From Streptomyces rimosus (GTDB taxonomy: Bacteria; Actinomycetota; Actinomycetes; Streptomycetales; Streptomycetaceae): a stretch of DNA of 64,000 nucleotides. The stretch is taken from NCBI RefSeq assembly GCF_008704655.1, contig NZ_CP023688.1, positions 682,001-746,000 of the forward strand, written 5' to 3'. Positions within the stretch are counted from its first letter, which is position 1. Every line of letters starts with the position of its first letter. The notes beneath the pieces were generated by a model. It ran no database searches, was not told where the DNA came from, and saw only the letters and a list, made by a program, of their open reading frames with translations. The position numbers and the translations under genes are program-made. Shown piece by piece: positions 38,420-47,707 of the stretch.

Positions 38420-38639
38420 GCGACGTCACCTCCTCAGGTGCCCACCGCTCTTCCTGCCCCGGGGGTGGGAAGCTGCCGAGTCCCCCGGTCCGCGGAGGGC
38501 ACGATGAACGGGACAGCGCCGAGCAGCAGGTCTGGCCTTCCAGGCAGACGTTGAGGCGAAGTACGCAACGGGCGAAGCGGAGGCCGGCCGCGGGACCGGT
38601 GGGAATTCCGGGTCGGAGCCCCTCCAGGCGGAACCGCTG

Positions 38640-39476
38640 CTACAAACGGCGCCAGCGGGCCGAAGCGAACGAGAAGCCGCCGAAGAGCACCAGTCCGACC
38701 GCGACGGCCACCAGGAGCCACGGGCCCGCCGGAGTCTGAGTGAAGCTACGCAGCGTAGCGTCCAGGCCCTTGGCCCGATGCGGATCGAAGGTGAGGGCGG
38801 CGATCAGAACGAAGCATCCCGCCGCGGCGAACACCAGGCCACGCGCCACGCCGCCGCCCATGCCCATGCCGGTGATGGCCTGCCATGTGCGGGGGCTCAT
38901 CGCGCCGCTGTCCAGCTTCCGCAGGAAGCGCCGCATGGCCGCCCTTACGGCGAGCACCACGCCGACACCGATCAGGACGGCACCGGCCAGGGCCACGAGC
39001 ACCCGGCCGTACGGCAGCTTGAGCGCCGCCGCCGTCCAGTCCTGCGGCTGAGCGTTGCCGCTGCCACCCCCGCCACTCCCGGCAGCGTAGGCCGCGGTCG
39101 CCCAGCAGACCGCCGCGTAGAAGACCGCCCGGCCACCGTTCAGCAACCGCGCCGGGACCTTCCGCTCAGCTCCCCTGGCCAATATGGCACCTGCACCCCG
39201 CCAGACCGTCATGCATCCGAAACCCGCGGCCAGGGCCCACAGCATCACACTCCCGAAAGGCTGCGCCGCAATCTGGCCCAAGGCTCCTTGCCGGTCCGCC
39301 GACTCCTCTCCTTCTCCGAAGGCGATCTGGACGGCGAGCACGCCGATGAGTGCGTACACGACGCCCCGTGCAACGAAACCCGCCCGGCCCGCGAGGGTCA
39401 GTGACTCCTTGTCGGCGGTGCGCCGACCCGGAACTCCCGCGGCGCGGCCGTGCCCACGTGCATGTGACCACGTCAC
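38640..39476 (-). CDS. DUF1206 membrane protein
   Basis: 278 aa from the GTG at 39476, GGGAGG 6 nt upstream. Six hydrophobic segments in three pairs, each pair starting with an AGRAGFVARGVVYALIGVLA-like sequence, the DUF1206 repeat (also GGRAVFYAAVCWATAAYAAG, VARGLVFAAAGCFVLIAALT). Function unknown; the family is common in actinobacterial stress loci. Confidence 0.85.
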   Translation of the reverse strand: MTWSHARGHGRAAGVPGRRTADKESLTLAGRAGFVARGVVYALIGVLAVQIAFGEGEESADRQGALGQIAAQPFGSVMLWALAAGFGCMTVWRGAGAILARGAERKVPARLLNGGRAVFYAAVCWATAAYAAGSGGGGSGNAQPQDWTAAALKLPYGRVLVALAGAVLIGVGVVLAVRAAMRRFLRKLDSGAMSPRTWQAITGMGMGGGVARGLVFAAAGCFVLIAALTFDPHRAKGLDATLRSFTQTPAGPWLLVAVAVGLVLFGGFSFASARWRRL

Positions 39477-39678
39477 AGTGCCCTCCCCGGAGCAGTGGAG
39501 CGCGGTGCGCGTCCCTGGATCATCCGGGTGCCCCTGTCGCTGCGTTCGAAGCGCGCCGCCCCGAACCTGTCCGCGCGGTCCCGCTACCGATGTGAGGCGT
39601 GGCTCGATGGCGGGAAACGTCGCACGCGGGCTCTAGGACACGGGGACGAACGGAGCGGATGTGGTCACACCGCGGTCA

Positions 39679-40155
39679 TCAGCCGAGCCGTAGCAAGGCA
39701 CGGTATGCGGGCGGAGTCACCAGCACGCTCCGGCGTCCGGAGACACAGGACAGCACCAGGCTCCAACGTCGTAGCCAGCCCTCGTTCGGACCGGCCGACA
39801 CCTGCACCGCAGAACCGTTCACGGGCATCTTGTGCAGGGGGACCGGCCAGTGCTCGGGCTTCGCAGCGATGTGGGAGGCCTGCCTTCGCAGGGAGAACCA
39901 GCGCTTCGGTGAGAACGGAGGGTTCCCGCAGCAGGCCACGGCAGGCGCCGACCACGAACTGCCAAGGTGCGACTTGCCCTTTGTGAAGGACAGCGGCACC
40001 GACGGGTGCAGGACACGGGGATGGCAGGCCCACTGGCGGGATTTCTTCCTCGATGCCGGGCGCCTGTGCTTCTCTGGCGGTGGCCGAGTTCGGGCTCGGC
40101 CACCGCCAGAGAGGCACGCGCGTGGGTGCGACGTTCTGGCCTGCTCGCGCGCCAT
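39679..40155 (-). pseudogene. Diverged DUF5994 copy
   Basis: An open frame of 158 codons. Its second half aligns with the DUF5994 proteins of this window: PEHWPVPLHKMPVNGSAVQV matches PTHWPVVPRKIPANGRVIKV of the gene at 49387, and SWSAPAVACCGNPPFSPKRW and RRSVLVTPPA match the WWPRSRDL and RWDLLIVPPE regions. The WW, WGRIT and EQDPH signatures are lost and the 17-bp hairpin lies within its first third, so it is probably a decaying pseudogene. Confidence 0.5.
40072..40111. terminator. Perfect 17-bp hairpin
   Basis: CTCTGGCGGTGGCCGAG pairs without mismatch with CTCGGCCACCGCCAGAG around a TTCGGG loop. It lies 76 nt upstream of the reductase ATG. It may be a terminator or a 5' regulatory hairpin. 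Confidence 0.55.
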
Positions 40156-40187
40156 CGTCTATGGCACGAGAAGAGGGAATTCCGTAG

Positions 40188-41339
40188 ATGCCTCCGTTCG
40201 CGCCTTCGCTCTTCGCCGGTCGGCTCACCGACCGGATCCTGTCGGCCGCGGTCTGGCTGACCACCCCGCTGGGACCGGACGACTACTTCGGCCTGGTCGA
40301 TCCACTACTGTCGGCGCGCCACCCGGCTGGCCGGATCGTCGCCGTGCGGCCGGAAGGTCCCGACGCCGCCACACTGGTGATCAGGCCAGGGCGCGGGTGG
40401 GCCGGGCACCGGGCGGGGCAGTACCTGCCCGTCGGTGTCGAACTGGACGGCGTCCGACACTGGCGCACCTATTCACTGACCTCCCCGCCCGGCAGGCCCG
40501 GTACGCCGCTGACCATCACGGTCAAAGCGGACCCGCGGGGCCGGGTCTCCCCGCGCCTGGTCCACCACATCCCGCCCGGCACCGTATTGCGACTCGGACC
40601 TGCCCAGGGCGACTTCGTACTCCCCGACCCGCCGCCACACCGGATGCTGATGGTGTCGGCGGGCAGCGGCATCACGCCGCTCATGGGGATGCTGCGTACG
40701 CTGATCAGGCGCCACCCCCGACAGCCCGGCCGCCCGAACGTCGTACTCCTGCACACCGCTCCCACCCCGCAGGAGTGTCTGTTCCGCGCCGAACTGCGGG
40801 ACATGGCAGCCCGGTTGCCGTGGTTCCGTTTCCGCGAGCGGCACACCCGAACCCAGGCTTCCCGCGCCGGGGCCGCGGAAGAGGCCCCACCGGCACGTCG
40901 GCTGACTCCCGCCGACATCATCGGGCTCTGCCCGGACTGGCGCGCCCGCGACACCTGGGCCTGTGGTCCGCCCGGTCTGCTGGCCGCGATCGAGGAGCAC
41001 TGGGCGTCAGCCGGTCTCACCACACGGCTGCACACCGAGCGCTTCCGCCTCACCCCACCCTGTCCACCGGGCTCCAGCACCCCCGCAGACCACGTCCGGT
41101 TCGCCCGGAGCGGCATCGAGGCGGAGTCCGACCCGACTGTCCCCTTGCTGGTGACCGGCGAACAGGCGGGTGTCCCCATGCCATATGGCTGTCGGCGCGG
41201 CGTCTGCTTCGGCTGCCTGCTGCCGCTTCTGCACGGCCGGGTGCGCGACCTGCGGACCGGCGAGGTGCACGGCGAGCCGGGGACGCCGATCCAGAGCTGC
41301 GTGAACACCGCGGCAAGTCCGCTCGCCCTCGACATCTAG
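40188..41339 (+). CDS. FAD/NAD(P)H reductase fused to 2Fe-2S ferredoxin
   Basis: 383 aa. FAD-binding RTYSLTS (residues ~87-93), NAD(P)-binding GSGITPLMGMLRTL (~165-178), WACGPPGLLAAIEEHW (~260-275), and a C-terminal plant-type 2Fe-2S site YGCRRGVCFGC (Cys-x4-Cys-x2-Cys) with the last Cys in IQSCVNTA. This is the layout of the oxidoreductase that feeds DesA3 in mycobacteria (Rv3230c type). It is 18 nt upstream of the desaturase at 41358, so it should pass electrons from NAD(P)H to that enzyme. Confidence 0.85.
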   Translation: MPPFAPSLFAGRLTDRILSAAVWLTTPLGPDDYFGLVDPLLSARHPAGRIVAVRPEGPDAATLVIRPGRGWAGHRAGQYLPVGVELDGVRHWRTYSLTSPPGRPGTPLTITVKADPRGRVSPRLVHHIPPGTVLRLGPAQGDFVLPDPPPHRMLMVSAGSGITPLMGMLRTLIRRHPRQPGRPNVVLLHTAPTPQECLFRAELRDMAARLPWFRFRERHTRTQASRAGAAEEAPPARRLTPADIIGLCPDWRARDTWACGPPGLLAAIEEHWASAGLTTRLHTERFRLTPPCPPGSSTPADHVRFARSGIEAESDPTVPLLVTGEQAGVPMPYGCRRGVCFGCLLPLLHGRVRDLRTGEVHGEPGTPIQSCVNTAASPLALDI

Positions 41340-41357
41340 ACAGGTGAAGGAGCCACC

Positions 41358-42500
41358 ATGGCGACCACCGCCCCCGACCTGACTCCCGAGCGGATCGAAG
41401 CATTCGGAGCGGAGCTGGACCAAATCCGCGCCGAGGTCGTCGCCGACCGCGGCGCCGCCGACGCCCGCTACATCCACACCGTGATCACCGTGCAGCGCGG
41501 GCTGGAGGCAGGGGGCCGGGCCGTTCTCGCCGTCTCCTTGCTGCCGCCGGCCTGGCTCGCGGGCACCGGGATGCTGGCCACCGCCAAGATCCTGGAGAAC
41601 ATGGAGCTGGGCCACAACATCCTGCACGGGCAGTGGGACTGGATGGGCGACCCGGCCGTCCACTCCACGACCTGGGAGTGGGACTTCCCCTCCCCCGCCG
41701 AAGCCTGGAAGCACACCCACAACCACCTGCACCACACCTACACCAACGTGGCCGGACGCGACCGCGACCTCGGTTACACCATCCTGCGCATGAGCCCCGA
41801 CCAGCGCTGGCATCCGGCCCACCTCCTCCAGCCGCTCTACGCCGCCCTCCTCGCGCCGGTCTTCGAGTGGGGCATCGCGCTGTACGACCTGGAGGTGGAC
41901 GCCGCCGTCGCAGGCCAAAAGAGTGCCCGGCGCCTGGTCACCGATGCCGCGGGGCTGGCCCGCAAGGCCCTGCGCCAGTTCGCCAAGGACTACGTGTTCT
42001 TCCCGCTGCTCGCGGGCCCGTCCGCGGTGCCGTGCCTGCTCGCCAACCTCACCGCCAACACCCTGCGCAACATCTGGGCACACACCGTCATCTTCTGCGG
42101 CCACTTCCCTGGTGACGTACGCACCTTCACCGAGGAGCAGATCGAGGACGAGAGCCGGGGCGAGTGGTACCTCCGGCAGATTCAAGGCTCGGCGAACCTC
42201 CAGGGCAGCCCCCTCTTCCACCTCCTCAGCGGCAACCTCAGCCACCAGATCGAGCACCACCTCTTCCCCGACCTGCCCAGCAACCGTTACGCCGAGATCG
42301 CCCACCGGGTGCGCAAGACCTGCGCGACGTACGGAATCCCGTACGTCACCGGCCCGCTGCACCGGCAGTACGCCTCCACCTGGGGCCGCATCCTGCGCCA
42401 CGCGCTCCCCGCGCGCGCCGTACAGGAGCATCAGCCAAGCAGGACCGATGTGAGCAAGCCGGTACCTTCACCCAGGCCGATCAATCGCCGGACGCGGTAG
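41358..42500 (+). CDS. Membrane fatty-acyl desaturase, DesA3-like
   Basis: 380 aa, ATG 41358 after GAAGGAG. Three His boxes: HNILHG, HTHNHLHH and HQIEHH, the di-iron ligands of membrane desaturases. Membrane segments flank them. In an operon with its electron donor at 40188. It should insert a double bond into acyl-CoA or phospholipid acyl chains to keep the membrane fluid. The C-terminal ~20 residues are poorly conserved. Confidence 0.9.
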   Translation: MATTAPDLTPERIEAFGAELDQIRAEVVADRGAADARYIHTVITVQRGLEAGGRAVLAVSLLPPAWLAGTGMLATAKILENMELGHNILHGQWDWMGDPAVHSTTWEWDFPSPAEAWKHTHNHLHHTYTNVAGRDRDLGYTILRMSPDQRWHPAHLLQPLYAALLAPVFEWGIALYDLEVDAAVAGQKSARRLVTDAAGLARKALRQFAKDYVFFPLLAGPSAVPCLLANLTANTLRNIWAHTVIFCGHFPGDVRTFTEEQIEDESRGEWYLRQIQGSANLQGSPLFHLLSGNLSHQIEHHLFPDLPSNRYAEIAHRVRKTCATYGIPYVTGPLHRQYASTWGRILRHALPARAVQEHQPSRTDVSKPVPSPRPINRRTR

Positions 42501-42565
42501 GCTGGGTGTCACCGAGAGCATTTCGTACACTGGCTCAGACGCCGGAGTCGTTCTCGGAGAACGAC
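42498..42565 (+). promoter_or_regulatory. Conserved DUF5994 promoter/leader, copy A
   Basis: GTAGGCT at 42498 (-10-like), ACCGAGAGCATTTC at 42511, and the hairpin GTCGTTCTC-G-GAGAACGAC at 42547-42565 (nine perfect pairs). Same layout in copies B, C and D and, with a degenerate hairpin, E. It starts at the very end of the desaturase gene and leads to the DUF5994 ATG at 42621. Confidence 0.65.
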
Positions 42566-42620
42566 GACCCCCAGGCAGACAACGTCGCCCGTTGTGGTGC
42601 CTCTCAGGTGGGACCGAGCC

Positions 42621-43175
42621 ATGACCGTGCTCGACGAATCAACGACTGCTTCCACCGGCTCCTGGACAGCCAGGCTTCGCCTGACACCGACGAACCGCCG
42701 CAGTGGCCCACTGGACGGCGCCTGGTGGCCCTGCTCCCGCGACCTGGTACGCGAACTGCCGGCTCTCACCGCCGCCTTGGACCCCCTGTGGGGCCGCATC
42801 ACCAGCGTCACGGTGAACCCGGCCTACTGGCCGGTTATCCCGCGCAAGGTGCCCGTCAACGGCCACGTGGTGCGGGTGGGAGCGTTCGGGGCCGAACAGG
42901 ACCCGCACGAGCTGTTCCTCGCCTCGTACACCGTGGGGCGCTGGGACCTGCTGATCGTGCCGCCCGAAACCGCCCCGGACCGTGCGGCGGCCCTCATGCT
43001 CGCTGCCGCCGATCCGCACAACTCCCTCACGGCAAGCGGCCTGTTGAAGACCGTCGGTCCACCGGCCGTTGCGTGTAGCCGCCGGATGGCGGGTACCCGC
43101 AACGTGGCGCCCGGCGCAGCCGAATGGGAGAGCGAGGGCGGAGCCGTCCGCACGGCCCCGGCCCCGACCAGGTAG
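42621..43175 (+). CDS. DUF5994 family protein
   Basis: 184 aa from ATG 42621; a GTG at 42594 is in frame. The family core is complete: SGPLDGAWWPCSRDLVRELP, LWGRITSVTVNPAYWPVIPR, VNGHVVRVGAFGAEQDPHEL, VGRWDLLIVPPETAPDRAAA, then a variable tail. DUF5994 is uncharacterised; the Trp-rich and Pro-rich beta pattern suggests a small soluble or membrane-associated domain. It is preceded by leader copy A and lies between two desaturase genes. Confidence 0.85.
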   Translation: MTVLDESTTASTGSWTARLRLTPTNRRSGPLDGAWWPCSRDLVRELPALTAALDPLWGRITSVTVNPAYWPVIPRKVPVNGHVVRVGAFGAEQDPHELFLASYTVGRWDLLIVPPETAPDRAAALMLAAADPHNSLTASGLLKTVGPPAVACSRRMAGTRNVAPGAAEWESEGGAVRTAPAPTR

Positions 43176-43340
43176 GCCCGGTCTGCCGCGCGTGCGGCAA
43201 GGCACCTTGGTGGCTGCGACGTCCCGGCAACGTTCTGCTCGGCACCGGCTTCGCGACCGCACCGGAGGTTTCCTCTCCGGCCGCCCCTACACATCACCGC
43301 GCCCCGACGCCGCCACCGTACGGCCCGGAAGGAGATATCC

Positions 43341-43724
43341 ATGACCCACCGCCCACTGACCGACCACCCCGAGCGCACCACTGCCCGTCCGCAACCCGCC
43401 GAGGCCACCCAGGGGCCCACGACGGCACCCGGTCACGTCGATGTCCGCATCGAGGCGGCGACCCCCGAAGCGGCCCGCCTGGTCGCCCAGACGCTGCGCG
43501 ACCACTACGCCGGCGCCGAGCAGCGCAGCTACCCCGACGCGCCCGACGGCGGCACCAGACTCCACCTCACGGTCGACACCACCCGCACCCCCGGTGCCAT
43601 GGAGCCGCCACGGCCGTGGCCGGTCGCCGGCCGGCCCCACCACGACGAACTCGCGGACGCCGTCCCGCGGCCGTCCGCACCCACCGCCCCGGACGAACCG
43701 TCCGGAGAGAGGCTGACGCCATGA
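43341..43724 (+). CDS. Unknown 127-aa protein coupled to a DUF5994 gene
   Basis: ATG 43341 after GAAGGAG. The central part (VDVRIEAATPEAARLVAQTL, RDHYAGAEQRSYPDAPDGGT, RLHLTVDTTR) looks like a small ferredoxin-like alpha/beta domain; the ends are Pro-rich. Its TGA overlaps the ATG of the next DUF5994 gene (ATGA). No family recognised. Confidence 0.7.
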   Translation: MTHRPLTDHPERTTARPQPAEATQGPTTAPGHVDVRIEAATPEAARLVAQTLRDHYAGAEQRSYPDAPDGGTRLHLTVDTTRTPGAMEPPRPWPVAGRPHHDELADAVPRPSAPTAPDEPSGERLTP

Positions 43725-44179
43725 CCACCACCAGCGTGCCCCCGACCGCCCCTCAACGGTCCCTTCCCGCCCGGCTCGCCGTTCTCCCCCAGGGCACCGG
43801 CCTGCACCGCATCGACGGCGCGTGGTGGCCGCGCACCCGGCATCTCGCCACCGAACTGCCGCCCCTGCTGGATGCGCTGGCCCCCCGCTGGGGCCGTATC
43901 ACCCGGGTCACCGTCGACAACTCGATGTGGGACACCGGCCCCCACCGCCTGGCGCTCGGCCGACGGGTGATCCACATCAGCCGGTCCATCGGGATGGGAC
44001 ACCGCCACAGCGTGTGCCTGCTCGCCCTGGGCACCGGCCGGTGCGACCTGCTCGTCGTGGCGCCCGACACCCCGGCGGACCAGGCCGTCCGCATCATGGC
44101 CAACGCTTCCCGCGCGGGCGGCGGTACCGGAGCGCAGACCAGCCCAGCGGGCTACGGCCCGCACCGTCTCCCCGCCTGA
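43721..44179 (+). CDS. DUF5994 family protein, shorter
   Basis: 152 aa. RIDGAWWPRTRHLATELPPL, RWGRITRVTVDNSMWDTGPH, GRRVIHISRSIGMGHRHSVC, TGRCDLLVVAPDTPADQAVR. The EQDPH segment is replaced by MGHRH and the Trp of GRWD by Cys. Co-translated with 43341-43724 and 116 nt upstream of the acyl-CoA desaturase. Confidence 0.85.
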   Translation: MTTTSVPPTAPQRSLPARLAVLPQGTGLHRIDGAWWPRTRHLATELPPLLDALAPRWGRITRVTVDNSMWDTGPHRLALGRRVIHISRSIGMGHRHSVCLLALGTGRCDLLVVAPDTPADQAVRIMANASRAGGGTGAQTSPAGYGPHRLPA

Positions 44180-44295
44180 CGGCCACTCGCGGCAGCACAC
44201 AGCGTGCCGCCTCCCGCCGTTTTGGGAACCCCCTACCTTGCAGGCCCCGGACCCCGGCCGGACCGAACCCCTCCAAACAGGCCGAGGAGCCACGC

Positions 44296-45294
44296 GTGAC
44301 CACGACCACCGCGCCCCAGGCACCACCCGAACGGCCCGGGAGCCGACGCGCTTATGACGGGACCTCCCCCTTCCCGGAGGGGCGGCCCGGCCCCCGTACC
44401 GGCGCCCAGCGCCTCCAGATGGTCCTGACGGGGGCCATCGTGGCGTTTCCCCTGCTGGCCGTGGTCCTGGCCGGCTGGGTGCTGTGGGGACGCCTGTTCG
44501 GGCCGGCCGACCTCCTCATCGCCCTCGTCTTCTACGTCGTCACCGGCCTGGGCGTCACCGCAGGGTTCCACCGGGGTCTGACGCACCGCAGTTTCACCGC
44601 CATCCGGCCACTGCGCCTCGTCCTGGCGGTGGCCGGCTCGATGAGCTTCCAGGGCGACGTGATCGGCTGGGTCGCTACCCACCGGCGCCACCACGCCTTC
44701 ACCGACCGCCCCGGCGACCCCCACTCGCCGTTCCGCTACGGCACCACCCTGCGCGGTCAGCTCCGCGGCCTGGCACATGCCCACGTCGGATGGCTGTTCC
44801 ACCGCGAAACCAGCGCCACCGTCCCCGCCGGACGCTACGCCCCCGACCTGCTCGCCGACCGCGGGCTGCGCGCCGTCTCCCGTGCCTTCCCCGCATGGTG
44901 CGCCCTCAGCCTCGCGCTGCCGTTCGCCATCGGCTGGGGCGTCGGCGGCACGCTGCACGGCGCTCTCACGGCACTGCTGTGGGCCGGCCTCGTACGCGTC
45001 GCCCTGCTCCAGCACGTGACGTGGAGCGTGAACTCGCTGTGCCACATGGTCGGCACCCGCCCGTTCCGTACCCGCCGCCACGACCGCGCCACCAATCTGT
45101 GGCCGCTGGCCCTGCTTTCCTTCGGCGAAAGCTGGCACAACCTCCACCACGCCGACCCCACCTGCGCCCGCCACGGCGTTGACCGCGGCCAGCTCGACCC
45201 GACCGCCGCCGCCATCCGCCTCTTCGAACGCCTCGGCTGGGCCACCGACGTCCGCTGGCCCACCCCCGCCCGCCTCGACCACCGCCGCCGATGA
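44296..45294 (+). CDS. Acyl-CoA (delta-9 type) desaturase
   Basis: 332 aa from the GTG at 44296 (GAGGAG 7 nt upstream). His boxes HRGLTH, HRRHH and HNLHH, with three to four membrane segments (FPLLAVVLAGWVLW, IALVFYVVTGLGVTAGFHRG, ALSLALPFAIGWGVGG). This is the stearoyl-CoA desaturase subgroup, distinct from the one at 41358. Likely shares the electron donor at 40188. Confidence 0.9.
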   Translation: MTTTTAPQAPPERPGSRRAYDGTSPFPEGRPGPRTGAQRLQMVLTGAIVAFPLLAVVLAGWVLWGRLFGPADLLIALVFYVVTGLGVTAGFHRGLTHRSFTAIRPLRLVLAVAGSMSFQGDVIGWVATHRRHHAFTDRPGDPHSPFRYGTTLRGQLRGLAHAHVGWLFHRETSATVPAGRYAPDLLADRGLRAVSRAFPAWCALSLALPFAIGWGVGGTLHGALTALLWAGLVRVALLQHVTWSVNSLCHMVGTRPFRTRRHDRATNLWPLALLSFGESWHNLHHADPTCARHGVDRGQLDPTAAAIRLFERLGWATDVRWPTPARLDHRRR

Positions 45295-45510
45295 CCCACG
45301 CGGCGCGCGGTGACCGGGCGCCGGTGTCATCGACTGCTCCGGCCGGACATGCGGGTCGGGCGCGGGGCGTGACGCCCGTACTCGCCTGTCACCTGCGCGC
45401 CGACCAGCGCCCTCTGGGTGCCCGCCTTGACCGTGACCGGCGCGTACGCCGGCAGCCGATTCTGTGAGGACATGCGGCGCGGTCTCAGGGCGTCTGTACG
45501 AGGTGGGCCG

Positions 45511-45759
45511 TCACCCGGGTCGGCGCGCGAGCACGCGGTCGACCAGATCGTCGATGCAGTCCGGTGTCAGCGGCCCGACGCCGAACAGCATCCGGGCACA
45601 GGTCGGCATCAGGACGACGGCCAGCCCATCCGGCAGGTACAGGGGTTCCGCGCCGCGGGCGCGGGCCCGGTCGAGCATGCCCCGGACCCGTTCGGCGCGG
45701 GCGGCGGGGCACCGGCCGCGTGCCGCCTCGCCGTCGGGGTCGGCGGCCGGCGCTGTCAC
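45511..45759 (-). CDS. Unknown 82-aa protein
   Basis: GTG 45759. Strong third-position GC and a plausible sequence: GEAARGRCPAARAERVRGML, YLPDGLAVVLMPTCARMLFG, PDCIDDLVDRVLARR. Function unknown. It lies between the desaturase and leader copy B, on the opposite strand. Confidence 0.5.
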   Translation of the reverse strand: MTAPAADPDGEAARGRCPAARAERVRGMLDRARARGAEPLYLPDGLAVVLMPTCARMLFGVGPLTPDCIDDLVDRVLARRPG

Positions 45760-45849
45760 GACATCCGCCCGCCGTCCCGGCCGCAACCGAGGTGATCGTG
45801 CGGGCCGCTTCGTGCTAGGAACGGTGGTTCGAACCGGTCGCATACCGGA

Positions 45850-45917
45850 GTACGGTGGCAGTACCGGGCGTATCTCGTATGCCGTCATCCCTTTCGGTGT
45901 CGCTCTCGGCGAACGAC
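45850..45917 (+). promoter_or_regulatory. Conserved DUF5994-type leader, copy B
   Basis: GTACGGT at 45850, ACCGGG at 45863, hairpin GTCGCTC/GAACGAC at 45899-45917 around TCGGC (one mismatch). An ATG with GAGGACG upstream lies at 45956, but the gene behind it is not DUF5994: the leader now reads into the broken dehydrogenase at ~46050. Confidence 0.6.
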
Positions 45918-46049
45918 AAGCCCAGGGCCCGTCGGCTCCCGAGGACGTGGGACTGATGTATTCGCAATCCTCCATCTACAGCCGTTGCAACAGCCGCTCG
46001 GCACCGACCGAAGAGATGCTCTTTGGGCTGACCTGCGTTATCTGCGGCA

Positions 46050-46673
46050 CCGACGGCGCGTGGAGCGGTCACGGGCCTGGGCGCCATGGGCGTGTCCGAC
46101 GTCACGGTGCTCACCCAGCGCGATGCGGCGGCGGTCGCCTCGCCGATGCCGTCCGTGGTGATGGGCCATTTCCAGGAGCAGCCGGACGATCCGTCCCGCC
46201 TCCAGACCCTGGCCCCTGCTGGTCCGGTACCGCTCGCCGAGTACCTGCCCAGGTTCGACATCGTCGTCAACTGCATAAGACAGGACACCGACGCGCCGCT
46301 GGTATTCGTCACGGACAAGGAGCTCGGTCTGTTCCGGCCGGGGACCTACTTCGTGGACGTGTCGTGCGACGAAGGCATGGGCTTCGAGTGGGCGTGCCCG
46401 GCCACCTTCGGCGAGCCGATGGCCACCATTGGCGCCGGCTGCCACTACTACGCCGTCGACCACAGCCCGTCGCATCTGTGGGATTCGGCTACGTGGGAAA
46501 TCAGCGAGGCCGTCCTCCCGTATGTGCGCAGAGTCCTCGAAGGCCCCGGGGCATGGGAGGCCGACGCCACGATCAGTAAGGCGATCGAGATCCGCGACGG
46601 CGTCGTCCAGAACCCGAAGATCCTCTCCTTCCAGCACCGGGCCACCGCCTACCCACACGACCGGACACCGTAG
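46050..46673 (+). pseudogene. 5'-truncated N5-(carboxyethyl)ornithine synthase / alanine dehydrogenase-like
   Basis: The last ~205 residues are intact: GLGAMGVSDVTVLTQRDAAA, PRFDIVVNCIRQDTDAPLVF, FRPGTYFVDVSCDEGMGFEW, YYAVDHSPSHLWDSATWEIS. The catalytic and first nucleotide-binding part is missing; the sequence in front is unrelated. A deletion seems to have joined leader copy B to the middle of this gene. Confidence 0.65.
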
Positions 46674-46830
46674 GTCCCCGACTCACGGACCGGGCCTTAG
46701 TACTCCAGTGGCACTTCACCATTCCCGCTGGTCAGACGCGGTCTTTCGAGCCTAGCGGGCGGGCGGTGCCCCACGGGCCGGTTCCGGGATGCCGGCGTGG
46801 ACAGCGGGGCGGAACGCTCAGGATCGGGGC

Positions 46831-47235
46831 ATGATGGCGGACTTTGTCACGGGACGCTGGAGCGCCGAGCTCGAAGTCCTGTTCCTGCGGGTGAGCGGAA
46901 GGTTCGGCCGGATCGAGGTGCGGCGGCGGATGCGGGACTACGTCCCGGGCCTGCTGGGCCCGGTGAGCCGCAAGAACAGTCCCCCAGAGGGGGCGCCCCC
47001 CAGGCAGCTGGCCGAGTGCGCCGGTCACAACGGCCCCTACGGCCTACAGCACCTGCTGTCGTGGAGCCGGTGGGACCCCGACGAGCTCCGCGATGACGTG
47101 CAGAGTTACGTCGCCGAGAAGCTCGGCGCCCCGGGCGGCGTCCTGATCGTCGACGACACCGGGTTCGTGAAGCAGGGCACCGTCTCGGCGGGGGTGCAGC
47201 GGCAGTACTCCGGCACGGCCGGGGCTTGTCCGTGA
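46831..47235 (+). mobile_element. IS701-family transposase, N-terminal fragment
   Basis: ATG 46831. 134 codons, ending VLIVDDTGFVKQGTVSAGVQ then RQYSGTAG before the sequence becomes the end of the next element (GGGGCTTGTCCGTGAATAACTGAG). DDTGFVKKG-type sequence is the first Asp motif of IS701 DDE transposases. The rest is missing. Confidence 0.8.
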
Positions 47236-47707
47236 ATAACTGAGCGTTTTCAGTGGTGCCTCTCCAGGGTGAGGACGGCTTTGGCGATGACGCTCATGCG
47301 GTTGGGGCTGCAGCGGGTTCGGCGGAAGATGCGCCAGGGCTTCAGTCTCGCAACGCTTCGTTCGACCGGGGCTCGTGCCGCTGACAGGGCACGGTTTATC
47401 GTCCGCTCGGTCGCGGTGAGGTCCTGGTGCGGACGGCGTCTGATCGGCGTGGTCACCCATGAGCCGGCCCCGATGTGGGCGCGGTCGGCGAGGACGGGTA
47501 CGCCTTGGCGTTCGCAGATCCGGATGATGCGGTGGGCGCGGGCCGCGGTCAGGTCGTGGGTGCGGCCGGGCAGTGCGGGCGAGATCCACAGCAGCTTGCC
47601 CGCAGGATCTGCCACGACCTGCACATTCACCCCGTGGCGGCGGTGCTTGTGGGAGAAGCCGGCCCGGCTGTCACCGACCCGGTCGCATTCGGCGAGCGTT
47701 CCGTCTA
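47236..47707 (-). mobile_element. IS5-type (DDE_Tnp_4) element, interrupted
   Basis: Transposase sequence on the minus strand: LDGTLAECDRVGDSRAGFSH, KHRRHGVNVQVVADPAGKLL, SPALPGRTHDLTAARAHRII, RSVARLKPWRIFRRTRCSPN, stop at ~47250. The gene is cut at 47707 by the IS at 47708-48818; a short continuation is readable beyond 48820. It in turn cuts the IS701 gene. Confidence 0.75.
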
